A stretch of DNA of 49,049 nucleotides, from NCBI RefSeq assembly GCF_001468065.1, contig NZ_LNYZ01000044.1, forward strand, positions 1 through 49,049. Direction: 5' to 3'. Position numbers and translations under genes: made by a program. Below, in pieces: positions 42,068 to 49,049 of this stretch (within the stretch, counting starts at the first letter, position 1; each line of letters opens with the position of its first letter). The notes under the pieces are model-generated. The model did not search any database and was not told the origin of the DNA. It was given only the letters and a program-made list of their open reading frames with translations. The stretch is from Legionella steigerwaltii (GTDB taxonomy: Bacteria > Pseudomonadota > Gammaproteobacteria > Legionellales > Legionellaceae).

Positions 42068-43672
42068 ATGCAGTACAAAAAAATCATATTGGCCCTAGTC
42101 TGTTTGTCATCGCCACTCTATGCGGAACATGATCAACAGTTGCAACGTCAAATAGCTCATTTACAAAAACAGGCAGAACAATTACAAACTCAATTAAATG
42201 CCTTACAAAAGGAACTTGTCTCGAGTAAAGTAAAACACTCGGCTAAGACGATAAAAAAAGAAACAAAGAAACAAGTTCCTGCCCCTCATAAAAAGCATGG
42301 AAAAAAACACGAGCATAATCGAACGCCGCAAGACCAAATGGTTAAATACCATTCCTCAACTCTATCGGTACATACTCCTGTAGAACATCCGGAATCAATA
42401 GGATTTTATCCTACCGCTTTGGTTGCGGACAATCGTGTAGTTACTTATATCGCAGGAACACCTGTAGTCGCCTCACCCTATTTGGGGGATAGACCAGCGT
42501 TTGATGGCTCTGACTATATTGTAAACATTTCAAGTATTAATCGCGACATTCGCTTGATGCAGCAACGTCGAAGATTATATAGAGCATATCAAAATATGGG
42601 GTACCCAATCCCTGATAGACCAATTATTGCGCTTAGTGGTAAAGCAGAACCAGTAGGGATGGTAAATAGCAATTACGTTGGGGGTACCAATGTTGATTTA
42701 ACTCTAGGTTCAAGCGAATTAGATGTCGCGGCTGCATTAAACCAAAATGTTGAGGCTTATATTGCGGTTGCTTATGATGCCAGTCCACCTGAGGTTGGCC
42801 CAAGAATTAATAATTCAGCGTTTAACCTTAATATGGGCTTTGTGAACATTGGTAATTTGGATAAAACTCCATTTTATTTTACGGCAGGACAATTGTATGT
42901 CCCCTTCGGACGTTATTCCAGCTCCATGATCAGTTCCCCATTAACTTTGGACATGGGACGCACAAAAACAAGACCGTTTATTCTCGGTTATAAATCCCAA
43001 GAGGATACTGGACCATTTGTCGCAACCTACATATATCGAAGTGACACCACGCTAGGAAGAGCAGGTGTAGGTGGGGTAAATGCGGGATATACCTATGCAT
43101 TTAACGAGATCCATGGAGAGGTAGGCGCAAGCTACATCAGTTCGATTAATGATGCAGCAGGAATGCAAAGTACGGCAGCGAACCCAGGAACTTTTGGTGG
43201 TTTTGGTTCCTTGCTTAATGGAAATGAGGCAGTACGTAAGACTCAAGCTGTAGATGTGTACGGTAACTTAGGATACGACCGATTTAACTTTGCTGCTGAG
43301 TGGGTTGGCGCGGTCGAGGCATTTCGGGCCCAAGATTTAAGTTTTAATGGTCGTGGAGCTCAACCCCAAGCAGTGCAAACTGAAGTTGATATGACGTTTA
43401 GAGCGTTCAATAGACCTTCTTCCATTGGTGTTGGTTATCAATGGACTAAAGACGCGCTCGCTTTAAATCTGCCAGAACAACGTTTTATCGGGGTATTTAA
43501 TATTTCTATTTGGAAAGACACTGTAGAAAGCATCGAATACCGACATGAAATAGATTATGGGAAAAATCAATTTGCTAATGGAGCAGCACCTCCAGGACTT
43601 GTAAACGCACCTACTGTGGGAACAGGTGGCACTGCAGATACAGTTTCTGCGCAAATCGGAGTTTATTTCTAA
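42068..43672 (+). CDS. LbtU family siderophore porin
   Basis: This 534-aa outer membrane protein resembles LbtU, the legiobactin receptor of Legionella, which is a non-TonB-type barrel. A signal peptide (about 1-19, ending SPLYA) is followed by a coiled coil (QLQRQIAHLQKQAEQLQ), a very basic Lys/His linker (about 52-80, KKHGKKHEHNR) and then the barrel from about residue 105 (SIGFYPTALVADN) to a C-terminal VYF, a classical outer-membrane ending with Phe. AGGAG lies 6 bases before the ATG. Legionella genomes can have more than one LbtU-family gene, so I do not claim it is lbtU itself. No Fur box was recognised upstream. Confidence 0.82.
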   Translation: MQYKKIILALVCLSSPLYAEHDQQLQRQIAHLQKQAEQLQTQLNALQKELVSSKVKHSAKTIKKETKKQVPAPHKKHGKKHEHNRTPQDQMVKYHSSTLSVHTPVEHPESIGFYPTALVADNRVVTYIAGTPVVASPYLGDRPAFDGSDYIVNISSINRDIRLMQQRRRLYRAYQNMGYPIPDRPIIALSGKAEPVGMVNSNYVGGTNVDLTLGSSELDVAAALNQNVEAYIAVAYDASPPEVGPRINNSAFNLNMGFVNIGNLDKTPFYFTAGQLYVPFGRYSSSMISSPLTLDMGRTKTRPFILGYKSQEDTGPFVATYIYRSDTTLGRAGVGGVNAGYTYAFNEIHGEVGASYISSINDAAGMQSTAANPGTFGGFGSLLNGNEAVRKTQAVDVYGNLGYDRFNFAAEWVGAVEAFRAQDLSFNGRGAQPQAVQTEVDMTFRAFNRPSSIGVGYQWTKDALALNLPEQRFIGVFNISIWKDTVESIEYRHEIDYGKNQFANGAAPPGLVNAPTVGTGGTADTVSAQIGVYF

Positions 43673-43686
43673 GCTTAGAATCTGAT

Positions 43687-43758
43687 GTAGCCTGGGCTTT
43701 GTAGCCGCAGATTAGATCGGTAGGTTGAGCCAAGGGCCCAACCTGCTGATCAGGCTAC
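43687..43758. repeat. Family B palindromic repeat, degenerate copy 4
   Basis: The ends GTAGCCTGGG and ATCAGGCTAC keep the family pattern, while the inside differs (GGTTGAGCC...GGGCCCAACC forms its own hairpin). It lies between the siderophore porin and nfeD genes. Confidence 0.65.
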
Positions 43759-43883
43759 AGTACCCGTCTCTTGTAAAGTGTCTTGAGGAAAGTCGGTTTT
43801 GGGCCACATGGGAAGCGTCCAATAAAGACAACAAACTGTGCTATCTTTTATCATATAGAGCGTATTTCATAAAGGAAAGGAGC

Positions 43884-45242
43884 ATGTGTAAATCTTACAG
43901 CATGCCAAGGTCCATATTCACACCGTCTGGTATAAAGATATTTGCATACCGCCTAAGTGTACTGTTTGTCATGTTACTTCTGTATACTTCTTCTTACGCA
44001 TCAAAAATTATTGAACTCAATATCAAGGGGACGATTGGCCCTGCTACCGTAGATTATGTTGCGCGTAACATCGATAAAGCACAACACGCAGATTTAATCC
44101 TGATTACTCTTGATACCCCTGGGGGACTTGATGAAGCAATGCGGGCAATAATTCAAAAATTTTTATCATCTAATGTTCCTGTAGTCGCTTATGTCAGTCC
44201 ATATGGTGCACGAGCTGCAAGTGCTGGAACATACTTACTTTATGCCAGCACTATAGCCGCCATGGCTCCAGGAACTCAATTGGGGGCAGCAAGTCCAGTC
44301 AGTTTGGAAGCGACAGGTTTGGGCAACGAAAGTTCGAATAAACAAACAACCTTGGATAAAAAAATTACTAATGATGCTGTGGCAACAATACGTTCCTTAG
44401 CCCAATTGAGAGGAAGAAATCTTGATTTTGCTGAAAAGGCAGTTTTGAATGCTGAGACATTAACCGCTACAGAAGCCTTAAAGGAAGGAGTTATTAATTA
44501 TATTGCAACGGATGAAAAGGATTTACTCACTCAGTTGAATGGTGTATCAGTAATGCAAAACAATCAAAAAATAACACTTAATACCAGTAATCCGGATATT
44601 CAGCGAGTCGAACCAGACTGGCGTACACGATTTTTGTCAATAATTACTGACCCAACAGTGGCCTATCTTCTTTTGTTGCTTGGAATATACGGTATTTTCT
44701 TCGAATTAGTTAATCCAGGACATCTATTGCCGGGGGTAATTGGTGTTATATCAATATGTATCGCACTTTATGCATTCCAATTATTACCGATTAATTATGC
44801 GGGGTTCTTCCTTATTGTGTTAGGAATAGGGTTTATTATAGCGGAAGCATTTGTACCCGCTTACGGTACTTTAGGCGGTGGAGGTACAATTGCATTTATT
44901 ATTGGCTCTATCATGTTACTTGATAGGAATAATGCACTGTATCATATTGCGTGGTCAGCAATAGCGGCAATGGTGTTCGTGAATATCCTGCTTTTTGTGA
45001 TTGTGTTGGGGATGGCGATAAAGGCCAGGCGACAAAGTGTAAGGCATGGTGTTGTTGTTTTGCTCGGTGCTAAAGGACGTACATTGGGCGATATAAATTT
45101 AGAAGGACAAGCAATGATTCACGGTGAGATTTGGAGCGTCCGCTCAAAAAAATTCATTGCTGCAAACACGTCAATAAAAGTTATTGCAACTTCGGGACTG
45201 GTGTTGGACATTGAAGAAGATGCAGATAATCGAGGAGAGTAA
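43884..45242 (+). CDS. NfeD family membrane serine protease (stomatin operon partner)
   Basis: This 452-aa protein has a signal/anchor helix, a ClpP-like periplasmic protease domain, four or so membrane helices (about 225-350) and a C-terminal OB-type NfeD domain. The protease has LDTPGG (about 77-81), ARAASAGTYLL with nucleophile Ser113, and KITNDAVATIRSLA with the likely general base Lys160, as in the stomatin-cleaving archaeal homologue. Its usual partner, a slipin, follows after 3 bases. I start at the ATG at 43884, preceded by AAAGGAAAGGAG; the frame is open further upstream into the repeat, which I do not consider coding. Confidence 0.92.
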   Translation: MCKSYSMPRSIFTPSGIKIFAYRLSVLFVMLLLYTSSYASKIIELNIKGTIGPATVDYVARNIDKAQHADLILITLDTPGGLDEAMRAIIQKFLSSNVPVVAYVSPYGARAASAGTYLLYASTIAAMAPGTQLGAASPVSLEATGLGNESSNKQTTLDKKITNDAVATIRSLAQLRGRNLDFAEKAVLNAETLTATEALKEGVINYIATDEKDLLTQLNGVSVMQNNQKITLNTSNPDIQRVEPDWRTRFLSIITDPTVAYLLLLLGIYGIFFELVNPGHLLPGVIGVISICIALYAFQLLPINYAGFFLIVLGIGFIIAEAFVPAYGTLGGGGTIAFIIGSIMLLDRNNALYHIAWSAIAAMVFVNILLFVIVLGMAIKARRQSVRHGVVVLLGAKGRTLGDINLEGQAMIHGEIWSVRSKKFIAANTSIKVIATSGLVLDIEEDADNRGE

Positions 45243-45245
45243 AAA

Positions 45246-45998
45246 ATGGGACCTTTTTTAACGGTAATCATCGTACTGATTCTGCTACTTTTGATATCAG
45301 CAGTTAAAGTATTTAGAGAATATGAACGAGGCGTAGTTTTCATGCTGGGCCGCTTTTGGCGAGTAAAAGGACCTGGTTTAGTACTTATTATTCCAGTAAT
45401 TCAACAAGTGGTACGAGTCGACTTACGTACCATCGTCATGGATGTCCCCAGTCAGGATGTTATATCCAAAGATAACGTTTCTGTAAGAGTCAACGCAGTC
45501 TTATACTTTCGCGTTGTGGCGCCAGAAAATGCAATCATCCAGGTAGAAAATTATTATGAAGCAACCAGTCAACTGGCCCAAACAACACTTCGCTCCGTGT
45601 TGGGACAACATGAACTGGATGAAATGCTTTCTGAACGGGAACAATTAAATAGTGACGTACAAAAAATACTGGATGCACAAACAGATAACTGGGGTATCAA
45701 AGTGTCTAACGTCGAAATTAAGCGCGTTGATTTGGATGAGAGTATGATTCGCGCAATTGCAAGACAAGCTGAGGCAGAACGTGAGCGACGAGCTAAAGTG
45801 ATTCATGCCGAAGGAGAGTTACAAGCCTCTGCAAAATTATTAGAAGCATCACAAGTATTGGCACAGCAACCGCAAGCGATGCAGTTACGTTATTTGCAGA
45901 CTTTAGCTACTATAGCAAGTACGAATAACTCAACCATTGTTTTTCCCATGCCAATGGAATTAGGTGATATTTTATCGAATATGGCTTTGAAGAAATAA
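45246..45998 (+). CDS. Slipin (SPFH/Band 7, stomatin-like) protein
   Basis: This 250-aa protein has one N-terminal membrane helix (about 4-20), then an SPFH domain with [14 protein letters not shown] and [12 protein letters not shown], and a helical C-terminal part ([20 protein letters not shown]) that drives ring or oligomer formation. Slipins organise membrane microdomains and are cut or regulated by NfeD-type proteases. It starts 3 bases after nfeD with its GGAG inside the nfeD end, so the two are translated as a unit. A family B repeat follows. Confidence 0.94.
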   Translation: MGPFLTVIIVLILLLLISAVKVFREYERGVVFMLGRFWRVKGPGLVLIIPVIQQVVRVDLRTIVMDVPSQDVISKDNVSVRVNAVLYFRVVAPENAIIQVENYYEATSQLAQTTLRSVLGQHELDEMLSEREQLNSDVQKILDAQTDNWGIKVSNVEIKRVDLDESMIRAIARQAEAERERRAKVIHAEGELQASAKLLEASQVLAQQPQAMQLRYLQTLATIASTNNSTIVFPMPMELGDILSNMALKK

Positions 45999-46009
45999 TA
46001 AAACAAATT

Positions 46010-46085
46010 GTAGCCTGGGTGAATGCGTAACTCGGTATTCCTGCTCATTTCCCCGGGTTGCGGCTTACGCATTCACCCAGGCTAC
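46010..46085. repeat. Family B palindromic repeat, copy 5
   Basis: This 76-bp element starts GTAGCCTGGGTGAATGCGTA and ends in the matching complement (TACGCATTCACCCAGGCTAC). A CCCGGG block is inside. It follows the slipin gene. Confidence 0.9.
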
Positions 46086-46214
46086 AGCAAGCCTTTTAAA
46101 AGAAAATAAATCACCTGGAACATCGAAATATCGCGTGCACTATCAATACAATCTTTCGTTTATCCGGCTTTTATGATAGAACACTCATTTTGAAGAATTC
46201 ATGAGGTTTTTACT

Positions 46215-46781
46215 GTGTCAATTAAATCAGATAGATGGATAGAAAAAATGGCGCTTGAACATGGGATGATCTCCCCATTTCAACCAGGACAAGTGCGTGA
46301 AAATGAGAATGGAAGAATTATTTCCTACGGTGTATCCAGTTATGGGTATGATGTTCGTTGTTCTAATGAATTTAAAATTTTTACCAATATTAATTCTGCC
46401 ATTGTGGATCCTAAAGCTTTTGATGAAAACAGCTTTGTCGATGTGCACTCTGATGTATGCATTATTCCCCCCAATTCGTTTGCATTAGCGAGAACTGTAG
46501 AGTATTTCCGAATTCCACGTAATGTTCTAACCATTTGCTTAGGCAAATCTACGTACGCACGCTGTGGAATTATTGTGAATGTAACCCCCTTAGAACCGGA
46601 GTGGGAGGGACATGTCACGTTAGAGTTTTCAAATACTACGACATTGCCCGCCAAAATTTACGCGCATGAGGGCGTAGCACAAATGCTCTTTTTAGAGGCT
46701 ACGGAAGTCTGTGCTGTTTCATATCGTGATCGTGGCGGAAAATATCAGGGACAAACTGGTGTTACTCTCCCTAGGACTTGA
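46215..46781 (+). CDS. dcd: dCTP deaminase
   Basis: Dcd deaminates dCTP to dUTP, the main source of dUMP for thymidylate in gammaproteobacteria. The 188-aa trimeric enzyme has [18 protein letters not shown] near the start, [22 protein letters not shown] with the catalytic Glu, and a C-terminal [14 protein letters not shown] lid. The start is GTG (46215) with GAGG 8 bases upstream. It seems monocistronic. Confidence 0.96.
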   Translation: MSIKSDRWIEKMALEHGMISPFQPGQVRENENGRIISYGVSSYGYDVRCSNEFKIFTNINSAIVDPKAFDENSFVDVHSDVCIIPPNSFALARTVEYFRIPRNVLTICLGKSTYARCGIIVNVTPLEPEWEGHVTLEFSNTTTLPAKIYAHEGVAQMLFLEATEVCAVSYRDRGGKYQGQTGVTLPRT

Positions 46782-46899
46782 GGTTCATACGCTACTCACG
46801 GCTGTATTTGGCGCCTTTGCGCGAAAATCCAACCGCTCCTCAAGATTCTAGCATACTTCCTAAACCGTTGTATTAAATTGGATAATAAAAATAAATTCT

Positions 46900-46935
46900 G
46901 TAGCCTGGGTTTCACTGCGCTTCACCCAGGCATAC
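46900..46935. repeat. Family B palindromic repeat, short copy 6
   Basis: GTAGCCTGGGT and ACCCAGGCATAC flank a short centre (TTCACTGCGCTTC). Only the two ends of the family are kept, with a one-base insertion in the right arm. It lies past the ihfB stop and could act as its terminator. Confidence 0.75.
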
Positions 46936-46973
46936 GATATGCGACCATTGATATTGGAATAAATCAATTTACT

Positions 46974-47285
46974 TTATTCTTCATCAGGTAACTTATATTT
47001 ATCTCGTGATGCATCAACACGTTCACGTAATTCTTTTCCTGGTTTAAAGTGAGGACTGTATTTCGCTTTAGTCACAACCTTTTCGCCAGTCTTGGGATTA
47101 TGGGCATTGCGTGGAGGTCTATAATGAAGAGAAAAACTGCCAAATCCCCGAATTTCTATTCTTTGATTTTTAATGAGTGCACTACTCATTAATTCCAATA
47201 TCTTATTTATACCATCAGCAACTTGCTTTTCAGTAAGATGTGTCATTCGAGCAGCGATGTGTTCAATGAGTTCCGATTTGATCAT
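46974..47285 (-). CDS. ihfB: Integration host factor beta subunit
   Basis: IHF bends DNA at specific sites and affects replication, recombination and transcription; in Legionella it is linked to the change into the infectious form. The 103-aa protein has [16 protein letters not shown] at the start, [26 protein letters not shown], the beta-arm with the intercalating Pro, and [14 protein letters not shown], all close to IhfB rather than IhfA or HU. I start at the ATG at 47285, 5 bases from GAGG. The tail after RERV ([13 protein letters not shown]) is longer than in E. coli. Confidence 0.93.
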   Translation of the reverse strand: MIKSELIEHIAARMTHLTEKQVADGINKILELMSSALIKNQRIEIRGFGSFSLHYRPPRNAHNPKTGEKVVTKAKYSPHFKPGKELRERVDASRDKYKLPDEE

Positions 47286-47383
47286 ATCCACCTCGTGTTG
47301 TCGCGTTTTTCAAAGTCTGCTACCAATACAGATTAGGTGCTGACAATTGTCCCTTGTTTTATAAGTATAGACTGGGAAAAAAA

Positions 47384-48121
47384 TTATTCAATGTTTTCAA
47401 GACAGTTAGTCAAAGTAGTTTTTCGAAAATGAATATAAGCAAAAATGACACCCCAACTCATTTCAACTTTAGTGCGTCTTATCAAAGTAAAATGGCTTGA
47501 GGATAATGTTTTGCTGGTTGTAATGACTGTTTTAAGATGCGGCAAATGATCAAGTTTAGCGCAGAGCTTTTCCCACATAGGTCCAAAAAAAGCAGTGGAA
47601 TTGATAAAAACAAGAGTTGCATCATTTAAATTCACTTCAAGAAAATCACCTAAAATAAATTTAATTTTTTTTGCTTGCGCTGCATAGTCTGCTATTTTTG
47701 CCAATTGTTCGGCTTGTTTGCATGCTACAACATAAAGTTGGGGAAACAATTCAATTCCTACACTTTTGCACACAGGGAAGACCATGCCGCAGGCCAATAC
47801 TGCTTTACCTGTTCCTGAGCCCAAATCATAGAATACGGTTGTCTCGTCGGGGCGGGTTAAGGATAAAAGAGCAATAAACGATGAAAATTCGATTTCTCCA
47901 TAAGCATATTCCATTGCATCATATTCTTTGCGAGCATTTTGTGAGAGTATGAAGCCATTGACACCTGTATAGAGTTGATGGAACACTTGAGCGTGCCTTT
48001 GTAAGTTTAATGATTTTTGCCAACGAATTACATTAAATTGCTTTCTTCGGAGCCTTACATGAACGAGCAAGGTTAAAAGTACAAGAAGTAAGCAAAAAAA
48101 ATAGGGTATCCAGTGGTTCAA
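47384..48121 (-). CDS. Membrane-anchored DOT1-like SAM-dependent methyltransferase
   Basis: This 245-aa protein has one N-terminal membrane helix (about 4-22) and a class I methyltransferase domain: VFYDLGSGTGKAVLACGMV as the SAM loop (about 95-112), VGIELFPQLYVVA with the acidic residue for the ribose, and FILGDFLEVNLNDATLVFINSTAFFG. The DLGSGTGK, GIE, GDF and N-S/N-x-x-F series is like the DOT1 histone-lysine methyltransferase core, but many bacterial enzymes share it and the target is unknown. The start is a TTG at 48121 with AAAGGA 5 bases upstream. Confidence 0.8.
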   Translation of the reverse strand: MNHWIPYFFCLLLVLLTLLVHVRLRRKQFNVIRWQKSLNLQRHAQVFHQLYTGVNGFILSQNARKEYDAMEYAYGEIEFSSFIALLSLTRPDETTVFYDLGSGTGKAVLACGMVFPVCKSVGIELFPQLYVVACKQAEQLAKIADYAAQAKKIKFILGDFLEVNLNDATLVFINSTAFFGPMWEKLCAKLDHLPHLKTVITTSKTLSSSHFTLIRRTKVEMSWGVIFAYIHFRKTTLTNCLENIE

Positions 48122-48458
48122 AATAATCCTTTATTTATGTGCCATTCCAAAACTAGGAATTGTTAATATATCCGATTTATTCGGTTTTATAATGCATTTC
48201 CTATAGAAGTACTCTACTTAGGTATCGGACGATTATAAAGTACGTAAAAACACATTGATATCTGTCTTATTATTGTATAATAGAGTAAAATTATATCATC
48301 TAGTATAGAATTATAATGTTAAGTATTATTTTATGACTAGGTTTTGATTTAAGAAGAGCGAGAGTCATTGTAAATTTATGCTCATGATGTTTGTTAGTTA
48401 ATATTTCCTTAATTTTGATTCATTAGAATGAAATTATATTAAGGGGTGGGAGAGTATT
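48122..48458. other. Divergent intergenic region, no gene seen
   Basis: This 337-bp, very AT-rich region lies between the divergent methyltransferase and the last gene. It must hold both promoters. No repeat or stem-loop with clear function was found. Confidence 0.5.
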
Positions 48459-49007
48459 ATGGCGGGTTTTTTTAATAATAGAGCTTATGTGCATCATGAG
48501 CCTAGGCCACGTGCAGAATACCGTTTTATCAACGTCGGTACAGAACAATTTCATGCTGTTGCTGTGGCTATGATCGATTCGTTACAAAGTACTTCCCAAC
48601 GGGGTAATGATGCGATTTTGAAAAAAATTTTGGAACGTTTTTATCTACACTTCCCCAAATACATAAACAACCAGCCTTACTTAACTCTACCAGAGCGTAT
48701 GGGAATGTTACTCAATAGTTCGCGTAAGTCAGAGTTAGTGGAATGTATGGCTTATGTATTACGCCAGCTGACGGTGGATGAGCTATATACTCATCCTTTG
48801 ATGTATCGTGACGTGTTTGATGGATTAAGCGCTGATACTCCAAAAAGTTATTTGCGTGATCCCACAGTAAAATTACCATCAAGTGCTTTAAAGGCCTTGG
48901 CGCAGACACTGGGGATTAGTGTTACATTATCTTTTAAAGAGATCGGAAAGGAACTGAGAAAAAGAGAAGTATTACCCTGGCGTCTAAAAGTTATTGATTT
49001 TATGTGA
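48459..49007 (+). CDS. Hypothetical protein, apparently truncated by an insertion sequence; possible effector
   Basis: The first about 171 residues are of unknown family: helical and charged, with FHAVAVAMIDSLQS near the start and SALKALAQTLGISVTLSF near the end. These two stretches faintly recall the beginning and end of OTU deubiquitinase domains (CLFRAVA... and ALA..LGI.I.V), but the Cys position is not Cys, so this is a weak guess. The last 11 residues (LPWRLKVIDFM) fall within the sequence shared with the left end of the window and are probably encoded by an insertion sequence, so the native C terminus is missing. GGGAG lies 8 bases before the ATG. Confidence 0.6.
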   Translation: MAGFFNNRAYVHHEPRPRAEYRFINVGTEQFHAVAVAMIDSLQSTSQRGNDAILKKILERFYLHFPKYINNQPYLTLPERMGMLLNSSRKSELVECMAYVLRQLTVDELYTHPLMYRDVFDGLSADTPKSYLRDPTVKLPSSALKALAQTLGISVTLSFKEIGKELRKREVLPWRLKVIDFM

Positions 49008-49049
49008 TATTCTACGCGCTTTTGACTAAATCAATTTGTTGAGATGAGT
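48971..49049. mobile_element. Putative end of an insertion sequence (right window edge)
   Basis: Bases 48971-48993 equal the reverse complement of bases 58-80. Both copies point outward and diverge after this stretch, as left and right ends of the same element would. Only about 78 bp of the element lies in the window, so its identity and transposase cannot be seen. Confidence 0.4.

Noticed and set aside
43725..43883. Upstream extension of the NfeD frame beginning with TTG
   Set aside because: It begins inside a family B repeat, lacks a ribosome site, and the ATG at 43884 has a strong one followed by a normal signal/anchor sequence.
1..49049. Whole window considered as a plasmid or prophage because the two ends share a sequence
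   Set aside because: The shared ends are inverted, not direct, and the window is full of chromosomal housekeeping genes (dcd, pyrC, rlmL, coq7, argD, ihfB) with no phage or plasmid replication genes.

Overview
The window looks like a piece of a Legionella chromosome, probably one draft contig. Base composition is AT-rich. It holds three tandem genes for the Legionella-type major outer membrane protein, an LbtU-family siderophore porin, a PagP/Rcp lipid A palmitoyltransferase, an M4 secreted metalloprotease, and many large proteins without ordinary bacterial homologues that look like Dot/Icm effectors. I cannot fix the species from sequence alone. No rRNA, tRNA or CRISPR array was seen.

Layout. 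1-5.0 kb: minus-strand candidate effectors, namely two paralogues with an ADP-ribosyltransferase-like R-S-E motif set (the first runs off the left edge and seems interrupted) and an 882-aa protein with ankyrin-like and two HEPN-like motifs. 5.2-7.6 kb: pirin and two unrecognised genes. 7.8-13.3 kb: exported proteins (S28 peptidase, DUF1566 protein facing a decayed half-copy of itself, M4 peptidase). 13.5-18.2 kb: TSUP permease, darP-rlmKL, a small membrane protein, a Mpo1-like protein. 18.4-21.0 kb: a PARG-like macrodomain protein directly downstream of a third ART-like paralogue. 21.3-25.4 kb: pagP, APC permease, Pit transporter, coq7. 25.4-29.2 kb: a candidate membrane-anchored CE-clan cysteine protease and a hybrid histidine kinase. 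29.5-37.3 kb: aminotransferase, argD, sodB, grxD, peroxiredoxin, an unknown effector-like gene between direct repeats, rnt and pyrC. 37.4-46.0 kb: cell envelope genes (MotY/OmpA-like, three MOMPs, LbtU-like porin, NfeD-slipin). 46.2-49.0 kb: dcd, ihfB, a DOT1-like methyltransferase and a truncated unknown gene.

How parts may work together. The strongest candidate for something undescribed is the set of three R-S-E-bearing paralogues plus a macrodomain protein with a PARG-like loop, which could write and erase ADP-ribose marks; this is inference from motifs and gene order. sodB, grxD and a 2-Cys peroxiredoxin sit together as an oxidative-stress group. NfeD and slipin form a tight operon. MOMP copies 1 and 2 each have their own promoter followed at the predicted transcript 5' end by a stem-loop.

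Two families of palindromic intergenic repeats recur: family A (CCCTCTCCC...GGGAGAGGG type, 5 sites) and family B (GTAGCCTGGGT...ACCCAGGCTAC type, 6 sites). A 23-bp sequence is shared, in opposite orientation, by the two window ends about 78 bp from each edge. It looks like the terminal inverted repeat of an insertion sequence that breaks a gene at each end.
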